64,000 nt of DNA from Methylohalomonas sp034521715 (GTDB taxonomy: Bacteria > Pseudomonadota > Gammaproteobacteria > Methylohalomonadales > Methylohalomonadaceae): positions 62,001 through 126,000 of the forward strand of contig JAXHLY010000009.1 in assembly GCA_034521715.1 (NCBI GenBank). The letters run 5' to 3'. Positions 41,742 to 50,550 of the stretch are shown piece after piece (position 1 is the first letter of the stretch; each line of letters opens with the position of its first letter). A model generated the notes under the pieces. The model was not told the origin of the DNA, did not search any database, and was given only the letters and a program-made list of their open reading frames with translations. The position numbers and the translations under genes were made by a program.

Positions 41742-42167
41742 TCAGATTATCCTTTTCGACATCTCCAGGTAGTTGCCCCGATTCCCCTCCAGATGTCCCA
41801 TTTTGCACTCATCCATGATTTCACTGATAAAATGCGTTCCCAGTCCGCCCGGCCTGACCTCACCGAGTTCCCGCGGTTTAATCTTGTTCAGGTCCACCGG
41901 TGCTGCAAAATCCTGCAACCGGAACCGGATCGTGTCAGCATTATTGAAAATTTCAAGAACGATTTCGCCCGGCGAATCATCACCATAAGCATGCTGGATT
42001 ATATTCATGCACGCTTCATTGACGGCAATCACAAGCTGCTCGGCAAGTGCCGCGTCACAACCGACAAACTCGGCCACTCGCTTGACCAATGCACGTACGA
42101 TACACAGCCGGTCAGCCTGTGACGGGAAGCGCAGCTCCACTACACGTTGATTCAGCGCGGCGGACAT
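41742..42167 (-). CDS. anti-sigma-factor-type serine kinase (RsbW/SpoIIAB family)
   Basis: 141-residue GHKL ATPase. N-box LVIAVNEACMNIIQHAYGDDSPG (Glu51, Asn55), DFAAP in the G1 position (Asp86, but without the following glycine), and G2 loop RPGGLGTHFISEIMDE. These kinases phosphorylate a serine of the partner STAS protein and otherwise bind a target, usually a sigma factor; no sigma-factor gene is in the window. The start overlaps the phosphatase gene end by 16 bases. Intact. Confidence 0.9.
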   Translation of the reverse strand: MSAALNQRVVELRFPSQADRLCIVRALVKRVAEFVGCDAALAEQLVIAVNEACMNIIQHAYGDDSPGEIVLEIFNNADTIRFRLQDFAAPVDLNKIKPRELGEVRPGGLGTHFISEIMDECKMGHLEGNRGNYLEMSKRII

Positions 42168-43423
42168 CCGATCAGCATAAGAGTGGTGTCATCATGAGGG
42201 GCCTGATCCCGCATGATATCGTTAATCAGATTGATCAGACGCTGGGGCAGAGATTTATCAATATGATCGCGAATAAGCTGTTTGAATCCCTTGACGCCCA
42301 GCTCGCTGCCGAATACATCACGGCTTTCCGTAACACCGTCGGTGTACAGATACAGACAACCACCGGCCAGCGGCAGTGTCTGGGTCGGGAACTCGCAGTC
42401 CGGCATGACCCCGAGCGGCGGGACTTCGGCTTCATATTCATGGAAATGCCCACTGGTATCCTGGAACAATGGCGGCATATGTCCGGCATTGGCAAAGATG
42501 ACACTGCCGTTGTGCGGATTCAGGAAACCACTGACAATACTGACAAACATGCCGTGTGTTGTTGTCTCGCAGATGGCTTCATTTACCAGCGCCAGCAGGT
42601 GGCCGGGATCGGTTTCGCTCTTGGCCAGGTGATGCAGCAGACTGCTGGCCTTGGCCATTAACAGTGCAGCATTCATCCCCTTACCGGACACATCGGCAAG
42701 ATTGAAATAGATACGGCCATCAGGAAGCTGAAAATAATCATAAAAATCACCTGAAACCGCCTGCACCGGCAGGTTTACTGCCTGCACGGGAAAATGCTTG
42801 TCGGCCGGCGGTGGCAGCAGGCTCTCCTGGATTTCACGCGCCAGTTCCAGCTCTTTCTGCAGACGCTGCTGCTCAACCAGCTGATCGGCCATACGGGCAT
42901 TACGAATCGCCAGAGCCGCCGCCGAGGCCAGTGCCGTCATCAGATGCTGATCGCGTTCCTCGAACAGGCCATCGCCACCCAGCTTGTTAATCAGTTCCAG
43001 TGCACCGAGGCATTCACCCCGGACCATCAGCGGTGCACAGAGGATCGAGCGAGTCCTGAAATCATTTTCCTCATCGGCCTTGTTGAAGAAATCCGGATCC
43101 TGGCTGGTATCGCGCACCATCTGGCTGGCATGCTGGGTAACCGAGCGGCCGACAATGCCCTGGTTCGGTTTCAGGCGCAGGCCGGTAATATCGACCGGGC
43201 CGACACATCCACGGCACACCAGATCACCGTCGGCCTCAAGCAGAAATATGGCCGCGGCTTCAGCATTGAGGTACTTGAGAAACTGGGTGAGCGCAGTCTG
43301 CAACGCCTCGTCGATATCCAGCGAACTGGCGAAAGACTGTGTGATCTCCGACAAAAAGGCGAGTTGCTGCTCGATCGAATGATCGTCATCACTATCGAAT
43401 AGATTGAATACCGTTGCCGCCAT
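42152..43423 (-). CDS. GAF domain PP2C phosphatase (RsbU/SpoIIE type)
   Basis: 423 residues from ATG 43423: GAF domain (about 25-170; TGLRLKPNQGIVGRSV, CLGALELINK), a short coiled coil (LQKELELAREIQESLLPPPAD), and a SpoIIE-type PP2C domain (about 205-420; VSGDFYDYFQL, LADVSGKGMNAALLMAKASSLL, YTDGVTESRD, PHDDTTLMLIG). Such enzymes dephosphorylate the STAS partner when the sensor domain is triggered. The open frame extends upstream to 43645 inside nth, but family similarity and the GAF start argue for 43423. Intact; first gene of the run. Confidence 0.9.
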   Translation of the reverse strand: MAATVFNLFDSDDDHSIEQQLAFLSEITQSFASSLDIDEALQTALTQFLKYLNAEAAAIFLLEADGDLVCRGCVGPVDITGLRLKPNQGIVGRSVTQHASQMVRDTSQDPDFFNKADEENDFRTRSILCAPLMVRGECLGALELINKLGGDGLFEERDQHLMTALASAAALAIRNARMADQLVEQQRLQKELELAREIQESLLPPPADKHFPVQAVNLPVQAVSGDFYDYFQLPDGRIYFNLADVSGKGMNAALLMAKASSLLHHLAKSETDPGHLLALVNEAICETTTHGMFVSIVSGFLNPHNGSVIFANAGHMPPLFQDTSGHFHEYEAEVPPLGVMPDCEFPTQTLPLAGGCLYLYTDGVTESRDVFGSELGVKGFKQLIRDHIDKSLPQRLINLINDIMRDQAPHDDTTLMLIGCPPR

Positions 43424-43578
43424 ATTTTCAAACCCACCGGAGGCTGTGCCGACCAAGGCTTGTGCCGGGTCAGCAAACAGCCGGCCAGATTCGCCCCGGT
43501 CAGCCCCCAGCCCGGCTGACTCCCCCTCGTCATTATTATGGTTCCAGTGTAACTGAAACCGGACCGGAGGTGGGATAT

Positions 43579-44256
43579 TCAACCGATCCGCCGGCGCCCC
43601 CCGCTGCCCCCGCCGTGCTCCATGAATAGCCGCTTGTCCGGCCATTCACACAGATCGTTAATCACGCACTCACCGCATGCCGGAGCGCGGGCCTTGCAGA
43701 CGTAGCGCCCGTGCAGTATCAGCCAGTGATGGGCATGCTGCATGAATTCTGTGGGAACGATCTCGACCAGGCCTTTCTCGACTTCCAGCGGCGTCTTGCC
43801 CGGCGCCAGGCCGGTGCGGTTGGCCACCCGGAAGATATGGGTATCGACGGCAATCGTCGGCTGGCCGAAGGCGGTATTGAGAACGACATTCGCCGTCTTG
43901 CGGCCAACACCGGGCAAGGCTTCAAGAGCCGCACGATCGGCCGGCACCTTGCCGCCATGCTTTTCAACAAGCTGTTGGCAGGTAGCCATGATATTTTTGG
44001 CCTTGCTGTTATACAGGCCGATCGTCCTGATGTATTTCTTGAGACCGCCGAGGCCCAGTTTCAGAATGGCCTCGGGCGTATTGGCGACCTTGAAGAGTTT
44101 CGCCGTGGCCTTGTTGACGCCGACATCGGTCGCCTGCGCCGAAAGTATGACCGCTATCAACAGTTCAAATGCCGAATCGTAGCGCAGTTCGCTCCCGGGT
44201 TCCGGGTTCACCTTGCGCAGGCGCGTGAATATCTGCCGGCAACGGCGCCGGTTCAT
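43579..44256 (-). CDS. nth: endonuclease III
   Basis: Bifunctional DNA glycosylase/AP lyase for oxidised pyrimidines. HhH motif LPGVGRKTANVVL with the catalytic Lys, catalytic Asp in AVDTHIFRVANRTGLA, and the iron-sulfur cluster CKARAPACGECVINDLC. ATG 44256 (MNRRRCRQIFTRLR) matches the usual N-terminus. A basic C-terminal tail (GGGSGGRRRIG) extends slightly beyond E. coli Nth. 225 residues, intact. Confidence 0.95.
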   Translation of the reverse strand: MNRRRCRQIFTRLRKVNPEPGSELRYDSAFELLIAVILSAQATDVGVNKATAKLFKVANTPEAILKLGLGGLKKYIRTIGLYNSKAKNIMATCQQLVEKHGGKVPADRAALEALPGVGRKTANVVLNTAFGQPTIAVDTHIFRVANRTGLAPGKTPLEVEKGLVEIVPTEFMQHAHHWLILHGRYVCKARAPACGECVINDLCEWPDKRLFMEHGGGSGGRRRIG

Positions 44257-44471
44257 TCCCCGGCTCCCGCATAGCAACCGGCCACGGGCGCCATTAATAC
44301 CGGTAACGGCATCAATCCCGGCAGGCAGTACAGCCGGTACCGTAAAGCAGCTTTCAGCATGGCAATCGTATTATCATGACTGTCCTGAGAATCCGGAAGG
44401 CCCCGCGTTACCGGAAGTTGCATTATGTACAATGGCGGAAAAATAATACCCGCCTGTACAGGTAACGGAAA

Positions 44472-45338
44472 ATGAAGCTTATTACATTCAGTGATGGTGA
44501 TACCAGACGTATTGGTGCAGTCGATGGAGACAGTGTAGTGGTCGCAGATGGGGGTCTGCCCGACTGCATGGAAGACTTCCTGGCAGCAGGCGAACAGGCC
44601 CGCGTGGCGCTGCAGGGATTGATCGACAACGGTGACAACCGCCGCCCGTTAGCGGAAATTTCAATGCTGGCGCCCCTGCTCGGGCCACAGAAATTTTTTG
44701 GTGTGAGTCTGAACTACGAGGATCACATCCAGGAAACCGGGCTCGAACGGCCGGAATACCCGACCGTATTCAATAAACAGACGAGCTGCATCATCGGCCC
44801 GGGGGCCGCCATTCACCGCCCGAAGATTTCCGAAAAGCTCGACTACGAGGGTGAGCTCGGCGTCGTTATCGGCAAGCGCTGCCGGCAGGTGCCGCGTGAC
44901 TGGGCAGCCGATGTTATCGGTGGTTATCTGATCGTCAATGACGTGTCAGTACGCGACTGGCAGATGCGCTCACACACATGGACACTGGGCAAGTCCTTCG
45001 ATACCCACGGGCCTATCGGCCCCTGGCTGGTAACAGCAGATGAAATCGGTGATCCGCACCACCTGGATCTGAAGACCTGGGTCAATGACGAACAGCGTCA
45101 GTCGACCAACACCCGGCATCTCATCTTCGACTGCTACGCCCTGATCGAGTACCTGTCGACTGTCATGACCCTGATGCCCGGCGACATTATCGCCACCGGC
45201 ACCAGCAGCGGCGTCGGCGTGAAAATGACACCGCGCGGTTATCTGAAACCGGGTGATACGGTGACTGTGGAAATTGAGAATATTGGCCGATTGAGTAATC
45301 CGGTGATCGAAGAACCGGATGATATTGCGGTTTATTGA
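44472..45338 (+). CDS. fumarylacetoacetate hydrolase family protein
   Basis: 288 residues. FAH fold with metal-binding acidic residues in DYEGELGVVIGKRCR, NDVSVRDWQ and the active-site KSFDTHGPIGPW; GDIIATGTSSGVG near the end. Relatives hydrolyse or decarboxylate acylpyruvates and oxaloacetate-like acids; the true substrate is not visible. Intact. Converges on the LON-domain gene with a composite repeat between. Confidence 0.88.
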   Translation: MKLITFSDGDTRRIGAVDGDSVVVADGGLPDCMEDFLAAGEQARVALQGLIDNGDNRRPLAEISMLAPLLGPQKFFGVSLNYEDHIQETGLERPEYPTVFNKQTSCIIGPGAAIHRPKISEKLDYEGELGVVIGKRCRQVPRDWAADVIGGYLIVNDVSVRDWQMRSHTWTLGKSFDTHGPIGPWLVTADEIGDPHHLDLKTWVNDEQRQSTNTRHLIFDCYALIEYLSTVMTLMPGDIIATGTSSGVGVKMTPRGYLKPGDTVTVEIENIGRLSNPVIEEPDDIAVY

Positions 45339-45365
45339 TTAAGCGTATCTCGGTGTTTGGGATCA

Positions 45366-45697
45366 GTCCGCAAATGAACGCAAATACACGCGAATGTTAC
45401 TTATTGTCATTCCTGCGAAAGCAGGAATCCAGTAGACAATTAATCTCTTTGCCAAACAGGATTCCATATCCTATTGGATACGGTTCCTTTCTCCTGGACA
45501 CGCAAGAGAAAGAGGCTCGCCCACCAGGGCGAAACCTGTTTTCAAAATGAGTTAAGGAGCTTAACTGGTCTGACTGGATGCCGTCCTTTGACTCGCAAAC
45601 GGTACATCCCTGTACCGCTCCTCCGGATAACCGCTGCGCGGTTTCCGGAATGACGAAGTCATTCTATTGGCGTGTATTTGCGTTCATTTGCGGACTG
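45366..45697. repeat. CGCAAATGAACG inverted-arm repeat, copy 2, enclosing a GTCATTCC element
   Basis: The outer arms (45366-45395 and 45669-45697) are perfect inverted repeats over 26 bp. Inside, GTCATTCCTGCGAAAGCAGG (about 45406) and CGGTTTCCGGAATGAC (about 45639) make a second inverted pair, like the widespread GTCATTCC palindromes. The interior of about 240 bp has no convincing ORF. This fills the 382 bp between two convergent genes. Confidence 0.8.
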
Positions 45698-45720
45698 CTC
45701 ACAAACACGAGATACGATCT

Positions 45721-46320
45721 TCACCCACCCCGTTGATCCATCGCCTGCACCACCGCCGCCAGTGCCTGCAGCCGCACCACCGGGTCATCCTGGGCCAGCA
45801 GCGCCTGGCTCTGCTCGGCCTGCAGCGGCAGACACTCCGCCAGTCGGTAACCCACCCAGGCGGCATCACTGAAGCGCTCACCCTCGCTGGCGCGTTCGGG
45901 TTCCACCTGCTGCAACAATTGCCAGAGCAGCTCGGCGAGCGGCGTGTATTCGGCCGGTAACGGCACGATGTCGTCGGCCAGCCAGCTGACCTCGGCCAGC
46001 AACAGGTTATCGGGCTGCACCTGCGTGGTCTCGGCCCGGAAGCGGCGTCCGCCATGTACCGTCAATCCCAGCAGGCCGTCATCATTACGATCCCAGTCGA
46101 TAATCCGTGCCTCTGTGCCGATCTCGTACGGCTGCGCCGCCGATCCGACTTCACGGCCATCCCGGATCAGGCAGATGCCGAAACTACCGTCCTCGCGCAG
46201 GCAATCGCTGACCATGTCCAGGTAACGCGGCTCGAACACACGCAGACCCAGGCGGCCTTCGGGAAACAGCACCGCGCCGAGCGGAAACAACGGCAGTTCG
46301 TGCACAGCGGATTCACTCAT
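45721..46320 (-). CDS. LON N-terminal domain (peptidase S16 substrate-binding) protein
   Basis: 199 residues consisting of the Lon substrate-binding domain alone: ELPLFPLGAVLFPEGRLGLRVFEPRYLDM, FGICLIRDGREVG, GTEARIIDW. No ATPase or Ser-Lys protease domain. Function is unknown in bacteria. ATG 46320 overlaps the mpl stop by four bases, so the two are coupled. Intact. Confidence 0.9.
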   Translation of the reverse strand: MSESAVHELPLFPLGAVLFPEGRLGLRVFEPRYLDMVSDCLREDGSFGICLIRDGREVGSAAQPYEIGTEARIIDWDRNDDGLLGLTVHGGRRFRAETTQVQPDNLLLAEVSWLADDIVPLPAEYTPLAELLWQLLQQVEPERASEGERFSDAAWVGYRLAECLPLQAEQSQALLAQDDPVVRLQALAAVVQAMDQRGG

Positions 46321-47693
46321 GCCGACTCCAGGCGGCCGGCGAGGCGGCCGTGCAGCCCCTCGAAGCCGCCGTTGCTCATTATCAGTACATGGTCGCCGGC
46401 CCGGGCCGTTGTGGCCAGGGCCTCGATCAGGGTTTCCGTACTGGTAAATACCCGGCAACGATCATCCAGCTGCGTGGTCGCCGCCGCCAGATCCCAGCCG
46501 AGATCGGCGGGCTGAAACAGATACATGAGATCGGCACCGGCCAGTGAATCGGCGAGCTCGTCCCTGTGTACACCCATGCGCATGGTGTTCGAGCGCGGCT
46601 CGAGCACGGCGATCAGCCGCTTGTTCCCAATGCGGTTACGCAGCGCGGCAATCGTGGCCCGGATGGCCGTGGGATGGTGGGCAAAATCATCGTACAGGGT
46701 GATACCGCCGGCACTGGCGTACTGTTCCAGGCGCCGTCGCACCCCGCGAAACCGGCTTACGGCCCCACAGGCTGTCTCAGGCTCGATCCCGGCGTGGGCG
46801 GCCGCGGCGATGGCCGCCAGGGCATTGTCGACGTTGTGTGCGCCCGCCATATCCCAGCTGACCTTGCCCTGCACCTGTCCGTCGCGGCTGACACTGAAGC
46901 GGCAGCCGTCGGCACTCAGCAGGCTGGCTTCCCAGTCCGGACCCCCGCAGACCTCGCCGTCCTGCACCCCGAAAAACTCGACCGGGGTCCAGCAGCCGCG
47001 TTCAAGCACGGCCTCGATATTGGCATCGCCGCGGCGGCACAGGAGCCTGCCGGAAGCGGGCACAATACGGACCAAATGATGAAATTGGCGCTTGATATCC
47101 TCAAGATCCCGGAAGATATCGGCATGATCGAACTCGATATTGTTGATGACCAGGGTCTGCGGCGCATAGTGGATAAATTTTGAGCTCTTGTCGAAAAAGG
47201 CCGTATCGTATTCATCCGCCTCGATAACGAAATGCCTGCCGCCGCCAAGCCGCGCCGAGCAACCAAAATCCACGGGCACCCCGCCGATCAGGAAACCGGG
47301 CTCCAGCCCGGCCGCCTCCAGTATCCAGACGAGGATGCTGCTGGCCGTGGTCTTGCCATGGGTGCCGGCGACGGCGAGTACATGGCGATCACGCAGCACG
47401 GTCTGCGCCAGCCACTGCGGGCCGGAGACATAATCCAGACCGTGGTCGAGGATATATTCCACGGCCGGATTGCCGCGCGACAGCGCATTGCCGATTACCA
47501 CCTGATCGGGTTCGGGCTGCAGATGCCCCGGATCGTAACCCTCTTTCAGCCTGATGCCGGCGGCCTCGAGCTGGGTGCTCATCGGCGGATAGACATGGGC
47601 ATCGCTGCCCTCGACCTCGAAGCCGAGTTCGCGAGCCAGCAGCGCCAGACCGCCCATGAATGTACCGCAGATGCCGAGGATGTGAATGCGCAT
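46317..47693 (-). CDS. mpl: murein peptide ligase Mpl
   Basis: UDP-N-acetylmuramate:L-alanyl-gamma-D-glutamyl-meso-DAP ligase, which recycles the murein tripeptide. MRIHILGICGTFMGGLALLARELG at the N-terminus, ATP loop VAGTHGKTTASSIL, IEADEYDTAFFDKSSKF, NNIEFDHADIF and DDFAHHPTAIRATI. 458 residues, normal length. The stop/start junction with the upstream membrane gene is TGATG. Intact. Confidence 0.95.
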   Translation of the reverse strand: MRIHILGICGTFMGGLALLARELGFEVEGSDAHVYPPMSTQLEAAGIRLKEGYDPGHLQPEPDQVVIGNALSRGNPAVEYILDHGLDYVSGPQWLAQTVLRDRHVLAVAGTHGKTTASSILVWILEAAGLEPGFLIGGVPVDFGCSARLGGGRHFVIEADEYDTAFFDKSSKFIHYAPQTLVINNIEFDHADIFRDLEDIKRQFHHLVRIVPASGRLLCRRGDANIEAVLERGCWTPVEFFGVQDGEVCGGPDWEASLLSADGCRFSVSRDGQVQGKVSWDMAGAHNVDNALAAIAAAAHAGIEPETACGAVSRFRGVRRRLEQYASAGGITLYDDFAHHPTAIRATIAALRNRIGNKRLIAVLEPRSNTMRMGVHRDELADSLAGADLMYLFQPADLGWDLAAATTQLDDRCRVFTSTETLIEALATTARAGDHVLIMSNGGFEGLHGRLAGRLESA

Positions 47694-48265
47694 CAGCCGG
47701 ACACCGGTGCTGGAGCCAGCCAGTTCAGCAGCATAATTGACAGCGAGTAATAGCCCAGCGCGACGACTACACCCAGCGGGAAATAGGTGGACAGGGCATG
47801 CCGGAAAATATGGCCAAGGATCATGACATTCCAGATAATGAGACCCAGGAACAGCAGGGCCGGCAACGTGGCGTCCATCTCCCCGGCCTGGGCCGACAAC
47901 AGCCACAACAGCAGCGGCAGCGAAATGATCACCAGCACCGCGTTGGTACCGGCAACCGCGGTCAACGTCTGCAGCCAGCGCGCCGTCCGGTCCTGCAGTT
48001 TCAGAATGAGATAGATGGCGCCGGCCATGAACACGGTCTCGGTCAGCGCCGATTGTACAGCACCTGGCCAGGGCAGGCTGCTGCGGGCGAGAATCAGGCT
48101 GCCGGTGGCCGAAGCCAGCAATGTCACCAGCAGCAAGCTACCGGAGGCCGGCAGATCCTGTGGTGCTTTCCTGAACAGACAGATATCCAGAAACTCCCGG
48201 AACAGCGTGGTCAAAAGATTCAGCATCAATGCTTTTGCGGGTTCGGCTTCCAGTGGCAGGCGCAT
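47693..48265 (-). CDS. multi-pass inner membrane protein, Yip1-like
   Basis: About 190 residues with five predicted helices (GSLLLVTLLASATGSLILA, VQSALTETVFMAGAIYLIL, NAVLVIISLPLLLWLL, LPALLFLGLIIWNVMILG, PLGVVVALGYYSLSIMLLNWL). The pattern is like the YIP1 family, without certain assignment. ATG 48265 is chosen; ATG 48226 is an alternative. The stop overlaps the mpl start as TGATG. Intact. Function unknown. Confidence 0.7.
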   Translation of the reverse strand: MRLPLEAEPAKALMLNLLTTLFREFLDICLFRKAPQDLPASGSLLLVTLLASATGSLILARSSLPWPGAVQSALTETVFMAGAIYLILKLQDRTARWLQTLTAVAGTNAVLVIISLPLLLWLLSAQAGEMDATLPALLFLGLIIWNVMILGHIFRHALSTYFPLGVVVALGYYSLSIMLLNWLAPAPVSG

Positions 48266-48400
48266 GGGCCGGCGATAGCATACCGGAGCGCAATGTGGCT
48301 TGCATGTGTTTGCATCAGCCACCAGCCGCCCGGCTACGCACACTGCCAGCCAGGAAAGATTAATTTATTAAAACTATTAATCCAGTTAAAATAATCACGT

Positions 48401-49460
48401 AGATTCAATTCTGAAGTGCAACGTTTATGTTGAAGAACACTTCATGTGGTGTTCTGTAACCTAGAGTCTTTCTGGGCCGATGGTTGAGTTTATTCATGAC
48501 CCGGTTGACCTGTTTCTTCGTGATGGTACTGAAGTTCATCTTTTTCGGGAAGTACTGGCGTATGAGGCCATTGATGTTTTCGTTGAGTCCGCGCTCCCAG
48601 GAGGCATAGGGATGGGCAAAGTAAAAGCCGGCTTTCAGTTCGCGGGCAATGGCCTCATGCTCGCCGAACTCCTTGCCATTGTCCGAGGTGATCGTATGAA
48701 CCGGTCGTCTCAGCGACTGCAGCAGATGGATAATCGCTTTGCGTACGGCCGAGGCAGTCCGTCTTCCGACATGGGCGATCAGGGTATACATGGATTTGCG
48801 CTCGGTCAGCGTGACCAGTGCCTGCTGGTGTCCTTTGCCGATGACGGTGTCGACTTCCCAATCGCCGATACGGATCTTGCGGTCGACAATTGCCGGGCGC
48901 TGGTCGATGGAAACCGTATTTTTCAGCTGACCACGGCGGCTGTAGCAGCCATAGCGCTTCTTGCGCTGGCGCTGGCAGCGCAGGTGCCGGTACAGGTCGC
49001 CGCCTGAGGCCTTGTCATGCAGCACATACTGGTAAATCCACTCGTGACTCAGGCGGATACCCTGCCGGCAACGCAGGGCGTCACTGACTTGCTCGGGACT
49101 CCACTCATCCCGCAGCCAGCGCTCCACCTGGCGCCAGACACGGGCGGGGACACGCGGCTGATGACTGTTCTGGCGGCGCAACCAGGACAATTGCTGGGCC
49201 TGGCGCGGCCGGTAACCTCGCAGGCCGCGATTGCGGCGCAGCTCACGGCTGACGGTCGATTTATGAACCCCGACTACCTCGGCGATCTCTGTTTGATTAT
49301 GACCAGCTTTCATCAATGCTTGAATCTGGTAACGTTGGTGCTCGGTGAGCTGCGTGTAGTGTCTCATCTGTGCCTCTCATTCTTGGCGGAACGAAAGGCT
49401 CCGATGCTACCGCAGCTCGCCTCCTATTCCGACTCGATGAGTTGCACTTAGAAATTGAAT
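48401..49460 (-). mobile_element. IS30-family insertion sequence
   Basis: 1060 bp element with one transposase gene. Terminal inverted repeats: left ATTCAATTCTGAAGTGCAAC from 48403, right complement of GTTGCACTTAGAAATTGAAT ending 49460. The 6-mer TCACGT occurs directly before 48401 and directly after 49460, which may be a target duplication longer than the 2-3 bp usual for IS30. It lies 75 bp from the dps start codon. Confidence 0.9.
48405..49367 (-). CDS. IS30-family transposase
   Basis: 320 residues, intact. N-terminal helix-turn-helix (LTEHQRYQIQALMKAGHNQTEIAEVVGVHKSTVSRELRRN) and a DDE integrase core: first Asp in RIGDWEVDTVIGKG, second in TITSDNGKEF, Glu in ERGLNENINGLIRQYFPK. All catalytic residues are present, so the element is probably active or recently so. 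The start is ATG 49367. Confidence 0.95.
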   Translation of the reverse strand: MRHYTQLTEHQRYQIQALMKAGHNQTEIAEVVGVHKSTVSRELRRNRGLRGYRPRQAQQLSWLRRQNSHQPRVPARVWRQVERWLRDEWSPEQVSDALRCRQGIRLSHEWIYQYVLHDKASGGDLYRHLRCQRQRKKRYGCYSRRGQLKNTVSIDQRPAIVDRKIRIGDWEVDTVIGKGHQQALVTLTERKSMYTLIAHVGRRTASAVRKAIIHLLQSLRRPVHTITSDNGKEFGEHEAIARELKAGFYFAHPYASWERGLNENINGLIRQYFPKKMNFSTITKKQVNRVMNKLNHRPRKTLGYRTPHEVFFNINVALQN

Positions 49461-49493
49461 TCACGTCACTTATTTATATATATGATCCGGTTT

Positions 49494-49499
49494 TATAAT
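49494..49499 (+). promoter_or_regulatory. possible -10 element upstream of dps
   Basis: TATAAT at 49494-49499, 35 bp before the dps ATG; a second AT-rich stretch (49471-49486) precedes it. The right end of the IS carries TTGAAT (49455-49460), which could serve as a -35 for a TATATA near 49477. No TTGACA-like box stands 17 bp before 49494, so the assignment is weak. Confidence 0.35.
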
Positions 49500-49534
49500 T
49501 CAGACATCAATAAAGCAGTTCAAGGAGAACGGCC

Positions 49535-50005
49535 ATGAAAATTGATATTGGTATCCCCGAAAAGAGTCGCCAGGCCATTGCAGAGGGTCTGTCCCGGTTA
49601 CTTGCCGATTCCTATACGCTGTACCTCAAGACACACAACTATCACTGGAACGTCACCGGGCCGATGTTCAGCACCCTGCATAACCTGTTCGAGCAAGAAT
49701 ACACCGAGCTGGCGACAGCGGTTGACGAAATTGCCGAGCGCATCCGGGCACTGGGCGTACCCGCGCCGGGTTCGTACAAGGACTTCTCCAGGCTGTCATC
49801 GATCAGCGAGGAGACCGGGGAGCCGCCGGCAGCCAAGGAAATGATCAAACAGTTGGTCAAGGGCCAGGAACAGGTCGTCAAGACCGCGCGTGAAGTCTTT
49901 CCGCTGGCCGAAGAGGCCAATGATGAACCGACGGCCGATCTGCTGACCCAGCGCATGCAGGTGCATGAAAAGAACGCCTGGATGCTGCGCAGCATGCTCG
50001 ACTGA
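49535..50005 (+). CDS. dps: Dps-family DNA-binding ferritin-like protein
   Basis: 156 residues. Ferroxidase ligands at the dimer interface are seen in THNYHWNVTGPMF and TLHNLFEQEYTELATAVDEIAERIRALG. Dps stores iron using peroxide and protects DNA in starvation. Ribosome binding site AAGGAGAA before ATG 49535. Ends with a strong terminator. Intact; it is the gene directly behind the IS30 right end. Confidence 0.95.
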   Translation: MKIDIGIPEKSRQAIAEGLSRLLADSYTLYLKTHNYHWNVTGPMFSTLHNLFEQEYTELATAVDEIAERIRALGVPAPGSYKDFSRLSSISEETGEPPAAKEMIKQLVKGQEQVVKTAREVFPLAEEANDEPTADLLTQRMQVHEKNAWMLRSMLD

Positions 50006-50041
50006 GCAAAGTTCGGCCGGTTACCATTTGCACCCCGCAAG

Positions 50042-50078
50042 GCATCGCATGCCCTGACCCGGCATGTGATGCTTTTTT
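50042..50078 (+). terminator. rho-independent terminator of dps
   Basis: Stem GCATCGCATGCC/GGCATGTGATGC (one G-T wobble) with a seven-base loop, followed by TTTTTT at 50073-50078. Confidence 0.9.
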
Positions 50079-50156
50079 CCATTCGCGTCCGCAGGATATG
50101 CAACTATAGGGCCGCTGCAGGGTCTCAATAAAGAGGTATGTTAAGGTAATAACATT

Positions 50157-50504
50157 ATGAAAAAATTATTGATCAGTCTCTTGTTTTTACCACTGGGCTT
50201 TCCGGCCCTGGCTGCTGGCGGATCGGCCGGTGCCGATGACAGTCCAACCGGTTATCTGGAGATCTACAAGGAATTTGATGGCCGCTGTCAGGGGCTGCGT
50301 CGTGGTGATATACGCATGCTGCGCAACACACACCCCGAGAAGTCCATTGAATACCGCCTCATACGCCTGCTGGGCGACAAGCGTCAGGCCAGTATTATCC
50401 GGGACACGATTGCACCCGGTGACGAGGGGCAGAAGCTGGGCTGCGAGATGCTTGAGGATCGGGAACAGACGTGGGAAATCGTGCGCGCCCAGTTCACAGA
50501 TTAA
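50157..50504 (+). CDS. small exported protein, unknown
   Basis: 115 residues: signal peptide MKKLLISLLFLPLGFPALA, mature part of about 95 residues with two cysteines (GRCQG, LGCEM) that may form a disulfide. No family recognised. A ribosome binding site (AAAGAGG) lies about 22 bp upstream with AAGG nearer. It is followed by another small exported protein 46 bp later. Confidence 0.65.
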   Translation: MKKLLISLLFLPLGFPALAAGGSAGADDSPTGYLEIYKEFDGRCQGLRRGDIRMLRNTHPEKSIEYRLIRLLGDKRQASIIRDTIAPGDEGQKLGCEMLEDREQTWEIVRAQFTD

Positions 50505-50550
50505 TTACGCAAGGCATGCATCTGCCGCGAACAACAAAGCTAAAGCTCAC

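Noticed and set aside
41392..42167. Kinase and STAS protein as a general stress sigma factor regulator
   Set aside because: No sigma-factor gene is nearby and the STAS gene is translationally coupled to mlaE; kept only as an alternative.
45366..45697. CRISPR array
   Set aside because: Arms are a single inverted pair with no regular direct repeats or spacers, and no cas gene is present.
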